A DNA stretch of 64,000 nucleotides from Cladorhizidae sp. MBARI D1340-BT2 (lineage: Eukaryota > Porifera > Demospongiae > Poecilosclerida > Cladorhizidae): assembly GCA_028752905.1 (NCBI GenBank), contig JAQNBH010000015.1, forward strand, positions 31,765,529 to 31,829,528. Reading direction: 5' to 3'. Positions 1-10,343 of this stretch are shown one piece after another; the stretch's first letter is position 1; the number at the start of each line of letters is the position of its first letter. Made by a program: the position numbers and the translations under genes. The notes under the pieces are model-generated. The model ran no database searches, had not been told where the DNA came from, and saw only the letters and a list, made by a program, of their open reading frames with translations.

Positions 1-470
1 GTTTCAGATATCTCCCCTTCAGCTTGTAATGGGCTGCCTGTGCTTTGAAACAGATATTGCAATAAAAATGGCAGCTGTTTTATGGCCACATGGCATACAG
101 CAGTCAATGGTTTTCAATGGTTAACCAAATTACTTTGAGCAGGATGCTTGCTGGAGTCAAACAGTTCTATTAATAGTTAATCTCAATTTCATTAAGGGGA
201 TGCTCAAGCCCCCTTCCCCAGTAACTTAGGACTGATGCCATCTATACTCATAGCCTTGGATTGATTAAGAGATGAAAGTATGTCAAACACATCCAAGTCC
301 ACAAAGCTAATTGTGTTGAGAGATGATTTTTCATCAGGAACATCATAAGGATTCAAAAGGAAGGAAACTGGCTACATTGACAAGCAATGCATGGTTAATA
401 GCTGACAGGAAAGAATGCTAGAATTTCATTCTGACACATTGCTAATAACAAGCTTAAAGGACTCAATGAA
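1..470. other. No gene recognised
   Basis: This is AT-rich DNA with no long reading frame, no domain match and no terminal repeats that I can see. It could be intron or intergenic sequence. Confidence 0.5.
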
Positions 471-549
471 CTCTCAATTACAATAACCTTCTCAATAATA
501 AACTTCAAATTGTATTCTCTTGATGTTTCGACTAGATGCTCTAGAGCTT
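471..549 (-). repeat. Dispersed foldback-family half copy
   Basis: The segment matches one arm of the foldback element at 13861-14034. Shared landmarks are an AATAACCTTCTCAATAAT block, CAAATTGTATTC and GACTAGATGCTCTAGA. Other half copies lie at 16261-16310 and 44014-44090. On the minus strand it contains a CTAGA-GCA-TCTAG hairpin followed by GAAAC, but it lacks the CTGATGA block present in two other copies. It is a dispersed repeat of unknown class. Confidence 0.6.
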
Positions 550-1479
550 AAAGGAGGTGGGATGCCCCTTTTTTCCATGATGCGGAAACTTCCGCAGCAA
601 ACAAATTTCCAATTTCTTATTCATGACTAAATCTGCTGGAGGTTGTTAAAAACAAAAAAAGAACCTACAAAGTCCCTGCTTGAAAAAATTAATGCGGAAT
701 TTAGAAATTGTACATTGTGTTTTTGAGGTGGAGTTTTGATCAAGTTGCATGAGAGAGGAGAATGAGAAACAGGGAAATTATCTGATGCAATCTCGGTAAG
801 TAAACTCACGTATTGCTGCTCTGTAAGGACAGATGGAAAAGTTTTGGTATAGCTATATAGGAAGTATGATAACTGAGTTAAGAGATGTACTAATGATGAA
901 CAACATGGGTATGGTTATGAGAAGAATTTTGTTAAGAGTACTTGGATGATTCTTGTTGATTGGAAGCACATCACACTTGAAGGCATCAAATAGTGCTTTC
1001 TGCGGAGATCCTCAGAGTATATACTAAAGGGAAGACCTTGTACAGGCTGACAAGTGGTGATAGTTTACACTCTTGACACTGTTGAGTATGCCTAGCTTTC
1101 ACTACAAGTATGCTTAATTTGAGATTTCATCCTATCGTGGACGACGAAAGCAATTCGGTTACTTTGACTGGACCACTTCATTTTTGTTTCTGCCGAGCCT
1201 GTACATAAATTTCAAGTAAATGCTCAGAAAGTCCAGGCAAGGAATGAAAATCAAGTGATAAAATCAGGAGACTAGCTACTTCTGGATTGACTGCTGATCC
1301 CATTTTAAAACACCCTGCAGACATACCATCCGGAGACCTTACTCAACTTCTGTCAACAGGTGCAGGTAACTGTCCTGGCTGAAAATGGAGGAAGTAGGTC
1401 CAGGAGATAGAGCTAAATTGACCATTCCAGAGAAGTGTGTTGCAGAGGTGAAGGATAAGAAGCAATTGATTCAGAGCCT

Positions 1480-1562
1480 GTGTGTGTGTGTGTGTTTGTG
1501 TGTGTGTGTATGTGTTTGTGTGTGTGTTTGATTATCTCTCTCTCTATGTGTGTGTGTGTGCA
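1480..1562 (+). repeat. (TG)n microsatellite
   Basis: An imperfect TG dinucleotide tract with TA and TT interruptions and a short CT-rich insert. It produces an artificial Cys/Val-rich reading frame, which I do not annotate as a gene. Confidence 0.9.
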
Positions 1563-1656
1563 TGTGCATTAACGTTAGCATATAACTCCATCCCCCATGG
1601 ACTGCTCCAAACCAGACTTTGTGTATCCTTCAAGGACCATCTAATAAAGGTTTTAA

Positions 1657-1691
1657 CCCTCCCCCCCTCCCCCCCCCCCCCCCCCCCTCCC
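1657..1691 (+). repeat. Poly-C tract
   Basis: A run of about 33 bases made almost entirely of C with two T interruptions. Such tracts are prone to length errors in both replication and sequencing. Confidence 0.9.
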
Positions 1692-4078
1692 TACCTACAA
1701 AAAACAAATGAATTTTTTGTTGTACTTCTTGCACTGAAAGAAGTAGCTCTTTTTAGAATTTTTTGGTGATAATCGGCATTTTGTTTAAGTACATTCCCAA
1801 TGGTAGCAGAGATTATTGGCAATTATGTTTAAGATTTACCTGCCACATATTTTTCATATTTCCAATGAAGGTACACAAATAACATGACATGGTATATAGC
1901 ATTACTGACAAAGTATGCTTACTATGTTCGAGCTCACAAAATCTAAGTAGTTTGGTATTATAGCTGCTCTAGCTCTACTCAGTTAGGAATACCAGCCGAT
2001 CTGAAATGGGAAAATCACGATGGATAGCAACATCCTTCGACAAAAAAAAATGAGTATCCATAATACCTTATGGGTATTCTATTGATTTCATGACAAGTTG
2101 TGTACGGCTGTTCATGATTGGCATTTAGCAATTAATTACGTACGTAGAGCATTTCCATATGTACAGATGCAGCTATTTTAGAATTCAAATGGACAGCCAA
2201 TCATTCATTTCCCTGCAAATTCCAGAGGTTACGGAGGCACTACCTTTTCCAACCCATCTAGTGAAATTCTGGAGGTACTTCGATGGAAATCACAACTGGT
2301 GATAAAATATAGCATCTTGCACTTCATAATCCAAAAAAGTAGGACAATTTCGGAGATAGATATTATACAATTCATTAAAATAAAATAAAATTCTCAATGG
2401 AGTCTCCCCCAAGAACATTATCTCAAGACCTATACACCATGTGAAAGGTATCACAGTCAAAATAAATGGAAGAGTGGAGCTGCCTTATATATTTCACTAC
2501 CATATATATATATTGATGCCATCCTTCCAATCAAACACTCCCAGCAATCTCCACTCATCCTTGTGAAAGCCTCTCTCTAGTAGCAATATCCTGCTCTCAG
2601 CAAATATTTGCCCCCACAATATTCAAGAATGTAATCAATCCAGGTCGTTGTAATTTTTTAATTTCAGTCTGATGTCCTTCGTCATTGGACTTCCTCACCC
2701 CTATATCTTTGTATGCCCATCCCTGCATTTTCATTTATCTGTGTGTAAGAATCAAGAGATCTCAAAGTTTTGTATATCTCTGACAAGACACTTACAACAA
2801 CTCAACAACTCAGTCCACACTAGCTCAGTCACATGATCACATCAACACATCCATAATATATAATATGTATATAGTGTCTAATTATGCAATCATCACTAAT
2901 TACAATGTGTCACTAATTACAATTTCAGTGCAACTGCAATTAGCCTACATGTGTTCTAGGTAGTCATGCTCTGTATTCAAAATAAATTTGGCTATAATTA
3001 TATTGCACCAATGAAGTTGATGTGCTCATGACATTATAGGCTAGAAGTGTTATTATGAATCCATCCTCCAGGTTGGCATAATTGACACAAAAAGGCAGTT
3101 ACTTGACTCATTGATATATATTGCTGCAAGAAACCCTTCAATGTTTTCGTCATAGTGATAGAACATCTAACACAATCACCTTCACTGTCATAGCTAAACA
3201 TTCAAGATACAACTACATCTTATGCTTAAGTCTGTCATCCTTTGTCAACATAGTCATGGAGGATTGAGTGTGCAGCAGGGGTGGTGAGCATCTACTGTAG
3301 AAATGGATATCGTCATATTGAAGTACCAAAAAAAAAAATGAAGCAAGAATTTACTAATGTAGTTTACAAACATTGAAGAACACAATATAAGAGAAATTAT
3401 ATTTCGTACTAATTATGTAATAGTTAAATGGTCATATAAACCTTGTGTTCTGCATTGATAAATACTTGTTCCGTTTCTCTTTTGAGATGTCAATTCTAGA
3501 CTGTATAGATTATTTGTAATATTAGAATTCAACAATTTTTTGATAGAAACACACCAAAAAAATGAGAGGGTGAATGCATTTATTTAATTCAATTATCAGT
3601 GTACATGTATACACATTTTGATATCATTCTGTAGTGCATGGTGAAGTCTCTTAGTCTAGAAAGTGTTTTCTAGTGTAGAAATTAGTCTATATGCTCCATG
3701 CTCCACCATCTTCACTGCTGGATTGATAATTATATGTAAGAAAAAATCTTAACATTGAAGAAAATTCAATTATGCTTACAAATTCTTACTTGATAGTTGG
3801 GACTTCTCCATTTGCTATATACACTTCTCTGTTTCCATTTCTGAAAGAAAATACAAGCATTGCATGCCATTGTAGACTATAATTTAATGCATATATTCCT
3901 AATAGCGACTTGTTCGCCTGCTGGATTCCTTGATTAATTATATTACTTATTGTGTATATAGAAGAATTTTACTGATCACCAAGTCTTACTTTTTACATTA
4001 TAGTCAAGCATAAAAACCCACTTTTTTCTAGCAAGTTATTAAAAGGTATTGCATATATATAATTATATATATTATAGC

Positions 4079-4950
4079 CAGAGCCGTACCAATTACTACA
4101 CGTTATTATAATCTTTGTATGAATAAAACAACTGACTGTTGCATATTTATTCTTGTGGACATATTCCCATAGAGCCAGAAATATTTATGGTCGAACTAAA
4201 CTCTTCAGCTAATATTTCATTAATATTAGCATGTGATATTAAATGGGTAAGGTTAGCCTAAATGGTTGGATTGGTGTACAAAAATTAAAATGGCCTTCAT
4301 GGTACAGTCTACAGTACAGGTGTATATGTCAATACATACATAGGCTATGTGTATATTCATACCTGTGGCTTCCATAATAAGCCCACGGAGTATTGAAGTA
4401 TAATTCTGTTTCTGCATAGGCAGCTGCAATTCTCACTTGCAGTGCAGTCAGTACCATGCATGGCAATATGATTTTTTTTGTCCAACTCACCTGTGAGGGC
4501 TTGCTTCGATATTGCATATATAGCCAGAGCCTTACCAATTACTACACGTTATTTGTATGAATAAAACAACTGACTGTTGCATATTTATTCTTGTGGACAT
4601 ATTCTCATAGAGCCAGAAATATTTATGGTCAAACTAAACTTTTCAGCTAATATTTCATTAATATTAGCATGTGATATTAAATGGGTAAGGTTAGCCTAAA
4701 TGGTTGGATTGGTGTACAAAAATTAAAATGGCCTTCATGGTACAGTCTACAGTACAGGTGTATATGTCAATACATACATAGGCTATGTGTATATTCATAT
4801 CTGTGGCTTCCATAATAAGCCCACTGAGTATTGAAGTATAATTCTGTTTCTGCATAGGCAGCTGCAATTCTAACTTGGAGTGCAGTCAGTACCATGCATG
4901 GCAATATGATATTTTTTGTCCAACTCACCTGTGAGGGCTTGCTTCGATTG
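4079..4950. repeat. Tandem duplication, unit about 440 bp
   Basis: Two direct copies lie back to back. Copy 1 runs from about 4079 to 4517 and copy 2 from about 4521 to 4949. They share nearly identical text, including the GCCAGAGCC start, the TAATATTAGCATGTGATATT block and the CTGTGAGGGCTTGCTTCGAT end. Each copy keeps a similar minus-strand reading frame of about 70 codons with the shared core LPCMVLTALQVRIAAAYAE, a hydrophobic stretch followed by AYAE that looks like a signal-peptide end. On the minus strand that frame is followed by a donor-like CACAG|GTATGA or CACAG|ATATGA. The protein is not recognised. It may be a duplicated exon or a duplicated non-coding block. Confidence 0.75.
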
Positions 4951-5232
4951 CCAATAAACATTTTAGCCATCAACAAAAACACTTTCTCAGAGATCTAGTT
5001 ACTGCAAGGCATTGTGTGGCTAGCGAAGGTCTGATGGAGAGATGGACATTTATTCTTAGCATGATTATCAATACTTAATTCCTAGCATTATTACCCTAAT
5101 CCCAAGCCTAGCTCACGTTGTTCTAGGTATTCTCCTAGCCAAGTATAGCTGCAACACTAACAATATACACTGATCTCTAAATTATTCATGTCATAAGATT
5201 GTATTGCTTGGATTGTTACATGTAGAAGTAGC
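4951..5232. other. No gene recognised
   Basis: Short AT-rich spacer between the tandem duplication and the Harbinger-like element. No feature could be supported. Confidence 0.4.
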
Positions 5233-5369
5233 TAAAGGCCTGTCCCTAATGAACATTAATGCGCATTGGGTCCTAGGGGGAAGCCCCTTCAAGGCAATGC
5301 GCATTTGTCACGTCCACAAGAACAGCAAAATATAGTCAGTCAAAATCATATACTGTAGCTGTAGTTGAG

Positions 5370-5525
5370 ATGGATTTTTTTTGCGTCCTTTTCTTGCTGA
5401 TCAGCTACCTACAGATGCGCAGGAAACATTATCTGCAGAGGAAAGAGGAGAGAGCTGAGAGAAAGGCAGAACCAACAAAGGTTGTGACTGCACGAACTCC
5501 AGAAGTCCAAATTCAGAGCATATAA
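5370..5525 (+). other. Small ORF, 51 codons, function unknown
   Basis: An open frame begins with MDFFCVLFLLISYLQMRRKH and ends at TAA. It has a short hydrophobic N-terminus followed by a strongly basic segment rich in Arg, Lys and Glu. It lies just inside the left end of the Harbinger-like element. The hydrophobic-then-basic start vaguely resembles the N-terminus of Harbinger nucleases, but no catalytic region follows. It may be a transposase remnant or chance. Confidence 0.2.
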
Positions 5526-5678
5526 ACAGAGCAACAATTCTCTAGCTATGTAATTGGTTAAGCTAGCGCAGGCCACAGATAGTGTAGATCTATCTCCAAA
5601 GTTCCCAACTGCAGCATCACAAAGATGAAATTCTTAATTATCAAATCACATATCAAGGTTGACCAGAATAATGCTAGA

Positions 5679-5855
5679 TCAGCAATAATCATCTTCTACC
5701 AGATCTATTTTGCCATGAACATGAGTGACATCAACATCCTCAAAACATTGAAGTACGTGAATGATTGCATCTGCTTCTCTGATGTGAGAAAGAAACTGAT
5801 TGCTCAAGCCCTTCCCTTTAATTGCACCTTTAACTAAACCAATTCGATAAATGCA
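5679..5855 (-). pseudogene. YchF/OLA1-type GTPase fragment
   Basis: The minus-strand frame reads [20 protein letters not shown], then [20 protein letters not shown] and [12 protein letters not shown]. This matches the conserved stretch of YchF/Obg-like ATPases after the G3 (DxxG-like) position: GLVxGAxxGxGLGNxFL, the RExDAI strand, the RCFED segment and HVxGKxDP. YchF proteins are ribosome-associated P-loop ATPases of about 360 residues; only about 50 residues are present here. The Gly of GLGN is Ser, and the DIAG Asp position is lost. The frame breaks after EDDYC, and a short IADLA remnant then suggests a deletion. READAI resembles the bacterial/organellar YchF form more than cytosolic OLA1. 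It lies inside the Harbinger-like element, so it may be a captured gene fragment. Confidence 0.65.
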
Positions 5856-5882
5856 GGTAAGATTTTTGTAGAACCGACTAAT

Positions 5883-5931
5883 TGCTAAATGCACATCAGG
5901 GACTGGTACAATTCCTGATGTGCATTTAGCA
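5883..5931. repeat. Perfect 18-bp inverted repeat (hairpin)
   Basis: TGCTAAATGCACATCAGG at 5883-5900 is followed, after a 13-base loop, by its exact reverse complement at 5914-5931. It sits at the junction between the YchF-like fragment and the LINE 3' fragment. Such a junction hairpin could have formed at insertion or repair, or it could be a foldback remnant. Confidence 0.85.
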
Positions 5932-6749
5932 GGAGTGGCAAAGCAGAGAGATATGGGGTAGCAATACGGGGAGATATGGGGGAGATATGGGGTGGAGGAA
6001 GCTGGAGGAGAGCCAGGAAAAGATGAAGGTTTTGTTTAGTAAGAGATTAGAGGTGTTGGAACAGAGCAGATTGGTAAAAATAGTTGTAAATAAAATTAAT
6101 GTAGAGAGGATGGAGTAATCGGATGGGGAACAATATGAGATCTTGAGGAGAAAATACGAGCTAAACAATGAGGTTGGGTCAGTATGTAAGTGGAAGGGGA
6201 AAGTGAAGGTGAGAAATGAGAAGGATTGGGAGGAGGAAGTAAATGGCAAGAGTACGCCGACGTTTTATAAATTGGCAAAGAATGGTGCAGGGGTGGAGAG
6301 GTATGTGAGGTCCATGCATGGTCAGGAAGATGTGCGGTTGCAATTTCGACTGAGGACTGCATCAGCTGGGTTGTTACGAGGATAAGAAGAGATGTGGGAT
6401 AATTAGGGATGAGAGGTGTATCATGTGTGATAGTGGAGTAGGGGAAGATGTCTTGGTGATGTGTGGGGAATTTGAGAGGGATCAGCTGGTATTGATGAGG
6501 TGCGCAGAATTGTAGGGGCAGGACAGTGGCTGGATGAGAGTGGGTAAGGATGGAAAGATGGCATTGCTTTTGGGGAAAGGTGTGGAGGGAGTAAGTGATG
6601 CAGTGATGGAGGAGGTGGGCGAGTGTGTTATGTATTGGGTATGGAAGTGGTGGCAGAGGAGAAAGGAACTGGTGTATGGCAAGTTGAGGAATGATCTTTG
6701 GTCCTCTCCCCTCTCCACTCCTTGAACAGCGGGACACTCATAACCATTA
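5929..6749 (+). pseudogene. LINE ORF2 C-terminal fragment, copy 1
   Basis: This aligns throughout with the longer copy at 14428-15245. Shared parts include the GDMGW-like start, the KWKGKVKVRNEKDWEEEV segment, RYVRSMHGQE and the cysteine knuckle RCIMCDSG. The frame is broken several times, for example by a TAA near 6118 and a deletion in the knuckle's HFLVTC part. The family is a non-LTR retrotransposon truncated at its 5' end, as is usual for LINE insertions. It sits within the Harbinger-like element. Its 3' UTR is split by a hAT insertion at 6750 and resumes at about 9468-9597, where the GGCCTTAACAGGCTCAGCA block of copy 2 is found again. Confidence 0.7.
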
Positions 6750-9462
6750 CAGGGGCGTAGCAATGAATTTTGGGTTGGTGAGGCGAAACCACACACGAAC
6801 CACGCCCAATGAATATATATTAACCACAATCACTCTAACCACACTAACAACACTTAAAATTTTGGAAAACTGACATTAAAATTGAGAATACTTAAAATTT
6901 TGGAAATTTGTATTTCCTACGTTCATTCCTGTCACAAAACTCATTAGCTACACAGCTTAAATCTAAAGCGTTAGTTAAGTCTTTATGAACATTCATAATC
7001 ATATATAGCAGCATTTAATCGTTCTTGCTTCATAGTGGAGCGTAAGTATGTTTTTATACATCGCATGGCTGAAAATGAACGTTCACTAGCTGCATTGGTT
7101 GCTGGTGCAACCAACAGTAAACGGACAGCTCGAACAATTTGAGAGTCTAAGCTTCTCTCTGCACATGACATAGCTTTCATCACGTTGACAAGTGAATATA
7201 TATTGGAAGGATCAACCTTGTTGTTGAGATGAAATGTCTGGAGCTGTGCCAAGAGTTCATCCTTCACTAAATCGTCTTCATACAACTGAAATAACTGATC
7301 ATACTCTTCACTTCCACCTGAAGCAACACTATCTTTATCTCCACTTTCTTTGCCTTCACATTTTAATAGTAGCTGCTCTAGGGTCTTATAGATCTGATTA
7401 TCTTTCTTGCTCAAATCTGTCAGTGATACAATTGATTACTGTATCAAGGGCTTCAAAGTATATGGCTCGGTAGTAGTCTTCAGGAGTAACAGGTGCAGTT
7501 CCACTGTTGTTTTGAGAGTCAAAATGCTGTGGAGTTTTTCGTCTCCGAGGTAACACTGGCTCCTCAATACCACAGTTATCTGCTTCCCTTGTTACACACT
7601 TCCAACCAAAATAACTTGTAATTTTCCATCAGATCTCATTGACTATAGAGGGAAAAAAAGATTGTCACAAAGGGTACATAATAATTAGCTATCATAAACC
7701 TACCTTCAATGTAGTTACAGTCATCTTAGCCAGAGTTTGTGCTTCAGAAGCACTCATCCTTGTGTGCTGAATGGTCTTACTCAAATTATCAGAATGCCTA
7801 AGAATGTTTCGAAGTAAGAAAGCTCCATAAAAATAATCAAATGTTTGCATTTGGCTTGCAACACCATTTACACGTGCTCTAACCTCAGAATCTGCTTAAC
7901 TATATAGCCAAAATTGTTTCCCACACTTTCAAAATGACATCATAATTGTCTGTATACTTTTAAAAGTGTCATTACGCACAGTCCAGCGTGTTGGACATAA
8001 AACACGAAACCCAACCGTGGCTGGAGAAAGTTGACTTTTAAGATTTTCAAAAGGAGTGTGCCGCTTGGGTGAATATTGAAAAAGCTTGCTAATTTCGTAT
8101 GTGGTGTCCATACTTGATCGTAAAAGCTTCACACTTTTAATGGAGTCACCAATTACAAGGCTTAAAGTGTGACCATAACAATGGGTGTACAGTACACGTG
8201 GTTCATCTTGGAGTATCTGTGACTTGACTCCTTTTCTGCTTCCAGCCATATTGCCAGCACCATCGTAACACTGTCCATGGCAACGTGATAGACTAAGATT
8301 AAATCTCAGTAAGGCATCCTTTATAATATGAACTATAGTGTAGTGGCAGTTATATCTGGGCAGTGATATAAGCCTACAAAATCTTCATGAACTTCAAGAT
8401 CTGGGCTGACATGCCTAAAGCATATTACCAACTGCTCCTTATTGGACATGTCCACACATTCGTCTGCCATATGAGTCAACTTGCTGAATACTTTTAATGA
8501 CCTTACGAAGAATGCTATGTGACATCACTTGCATTTCATTCTGGATCTCTGGACTCGTATATTTGTCCATTTTCTTTTCCAGCCAATCAAGAATATCCTG
8601 AAACAATTACAGTAAATATAGCTAGTCTAATAATATTCATTATACTCGTAGCTATGTAAACTTACATGCTGATCACAACTTCTCAATTTCAATAGTTGAA
8701 TGAAATTGCTCTCCTTCTCATTGTGTCCTCTGAAGGCTAATCCTTGCCTACCTAAAAATTGCATATTCTCAAGAATAGTCACCCATTTAGTTTCTTTTCT
8801 TCTTTGTGTGCCTGATCTAGCATATCACCGACATTCTTGCTTGATCCCGATCCTGTGACTGCTCGAACAGCATCAAGATGACATTAGATGTTTGATGTTT
8901 CCTGTTTTACAGTTTTAATTAATAATATATCTGCTATTTTTATTAGCTTAAATGTTTACCTGCTAGCATCTTTCCAGTTCGAGTATTCTTGAGAAATGTA
9001 AGCATCTTCTCTCTTGCTAGAAAGACCTTTAGACATCAAATTCATTTTGTGTGCTTCAGAACAATAAAAGCAAAGCACAAAGTCTTGATAATCAAGCCAT
9101 GGCCATTCTTCAAACCAAGCAGGTTTAAATTTTCTCTTTTCTCCTTTACTGCCAAATGATCTTGAGGGAAAGCGAAACTTCTTAGGTTGATTTGGATGAG
9201 AGCTTTTTGAAGTAGCCATACTGCTTCAAAGCTTGATTTTTTTAGTCAGCACCTGCATTCATCCTTGTGGTCAGGGTGCACATGTAAAAATAGATTAGCA
9301 CAATATGCACTCTTGTTATTTAAAAAATAGATTAGCACTCTATGTTATTGTTTTTTGACTTGTGGGGTGCATCAATTGATATGTGTGGTTTTTTTATTTC
9401 TAGGGGTGTGGTTAGTGGAAAATATTGGTGAGGCGAGCGCCTCTCCCCTTGCTACGCTCCTG
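6750..9462 (-). mobile_element. hAT transposon 1 (ZMYM1/TTF type)
   Basis: The termini are CAGGGGCGTAGCAA on the left and TTGCTACGCTCCTG on the right, which are imperfect inverted repeats in the hAT style. Flanking pentamers are CATTA (6745-6749) and TATTA (9463-9467), so a 5-bp duplication with one transition is likely; no 8-bp duplication is present. The related LINE copy at 14428-15245 plus its 3' flank has no insertion here and serves as an empty site. The element is 2713 bp and encodes a decayed transposase on the minus strand. Confidence 0.75.
6983..9219 (-). pseudogene. hAT transposase, TTF/DUF4371/ZMYM1-like, decayed
   Basis: Reading the minus strand from 9219 down, the N-terminus has a basic start and a TTF-type finger region (KPAWFEEWPWLDY, then FVLCFYCSEA). 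Further fragments near 8760-8690 read FLGRQGLAFRGHNEKESNF, which is diagnostic of ZMYM1/TTF-type hAT proteins. The segment near 8249-7929 carries CYDGAGNMAGSRKGVKSQIL and CPTRWTVRND, both conserved around the catalytic RNase H-like fold. The C-terminus (7414-6983) has the hAT dimerisation motif with ATNAASERSFSAMRCIKTYL. Stops and indels separate these blocks, so the gene is broken. The normal role would be DNA cleavage and joining at hAT ends in the nucleus. Confidence 0.8.
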
Positions 9463-9694
9463 TATTAGTATTGTGGGTATTATAATTACTGTTGATAATA
9501 TAGATTGTTATTAGTGTTAGTTACTGTTACACAGTCTCACACTCTGCTTATATGTGGTGGCCTTAACAGGCTCAGCAGTATCAAGATTAAATCATAATGC
9601 TCATTAATGCGCATTCGAATTAAATGTGGATGTGACTAATGCGCAATAATGTGTATTTATATGCGTCAACTTGTACAGTGTCAACAGGCCTTAA

Positions 9695-10343
9695 GATATC
9701 TTCTTTATCTGGGCAAGGCTGGGACGAGAACATGCTCGATATTGAGTGTGGAGGTCATTTCCAGTTTAGCAAGGCCATTATCCGTGATGATTATTTCCAG
9801 TTTAGCAAACCTGTTTGTAGCTTGAGTGTCGAATGAAACTTCAGCATCCATTCTTATAGAAACATGGGAGTGTAGAAGCTTTACTTGAGCCAAAGGAACC
9901 TTCTCCATCATGGGTTGCTCTGCTTCTCACATGCCTTTTTCTATCATGTGGTCCTTTATTTACCTTCCTATCTCAGTTTTCTTTGTTCTGTTGTTTGTGA
10001 AGCATGCTTTGGTTTTTCTTTTCCTTTTCTGAAATCTCTTTATCCATTCTGGAAAATAAATAGCTAGCTGTTCTGTTGAAAAAGTATCTGTGCACATAGC
10101 TATGGTTTCAGTACGCAGGAATCCAATCATGACAACTATTTCCAAATAAAACACACCTCCTCAGCTAGGGTAGTGTGTAGTGTAGTTTTTCATCAGTAGA
10201 ATTCCTTCTTTGGTCATGGCCCAGACCAGTGCAGCTGCTAATACAGCTATCGTGTGTAGCTATATCACAACTCTAGGGTCAAAATTTGTATTAAAAACCA
10301 CAACAAAGTGAGTTGCACAGCTCAAACTGTGGGCCTTAGAATG
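9695..10343. other. No gene recognised
   Basis: Spacer between the Harbinger-like element and hAT transposon 2. A block near 9871-9905 (TAGAAGCTTTACTTGAGCC) resembles one near 13455-13480 on the far side of hAT 2, so an older repeat may flank that insertion. No coding evidence was found. Confidence 0.4.

Larger units (their letters stand above)
550..4078. other. Unannotated AT-rich stretch
   Basis: No coding region could be supported here. The stretch contains a TG microsatellite, a poly-C run, short TA-rich tracts (for example near 2497-2513) and many stop codons in all frames. Exons too short to recognise cannot be excluded. Confidence 0.45.
5236..9691. mobile_element. Harbinger-like TIR element, TAA duplication
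   Basis: The left end reads TAA|AGGCCTGTCCC and the right end reads ACAGGCCT|TAA. This gives matching termini AGGCCTGT flanked by the trinucleotide TAA (5233-5235 and 9692-9694). A 3-bp TWA duplication with GG-rich ends is typical of PIF/Harbinger elements. The palindrome AATGCGCATT or a close variant occurs twice near each end, as expected for subterminal binding sites. No Harbinger nuclease is visible, so it is non-autonomous. It has received a LINE fragment (5929-6749 plus about 9468-9597) and, inside that, a hAT element (6750-9462). Without these it would be only about 1 kb. The superfamily call rests on ends and duplication only. Confidence 0.6.

Noticed and set aside
1482..1769. Cys/Val-rich plus-strand frame
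   Set aside because: Caused by TG repeats and a poly-C run; no domain.
5625..5837. Plus-strand 70-codon frame
   Set aside because: Antisense to the YchF-like fragment, which has a clear family match.
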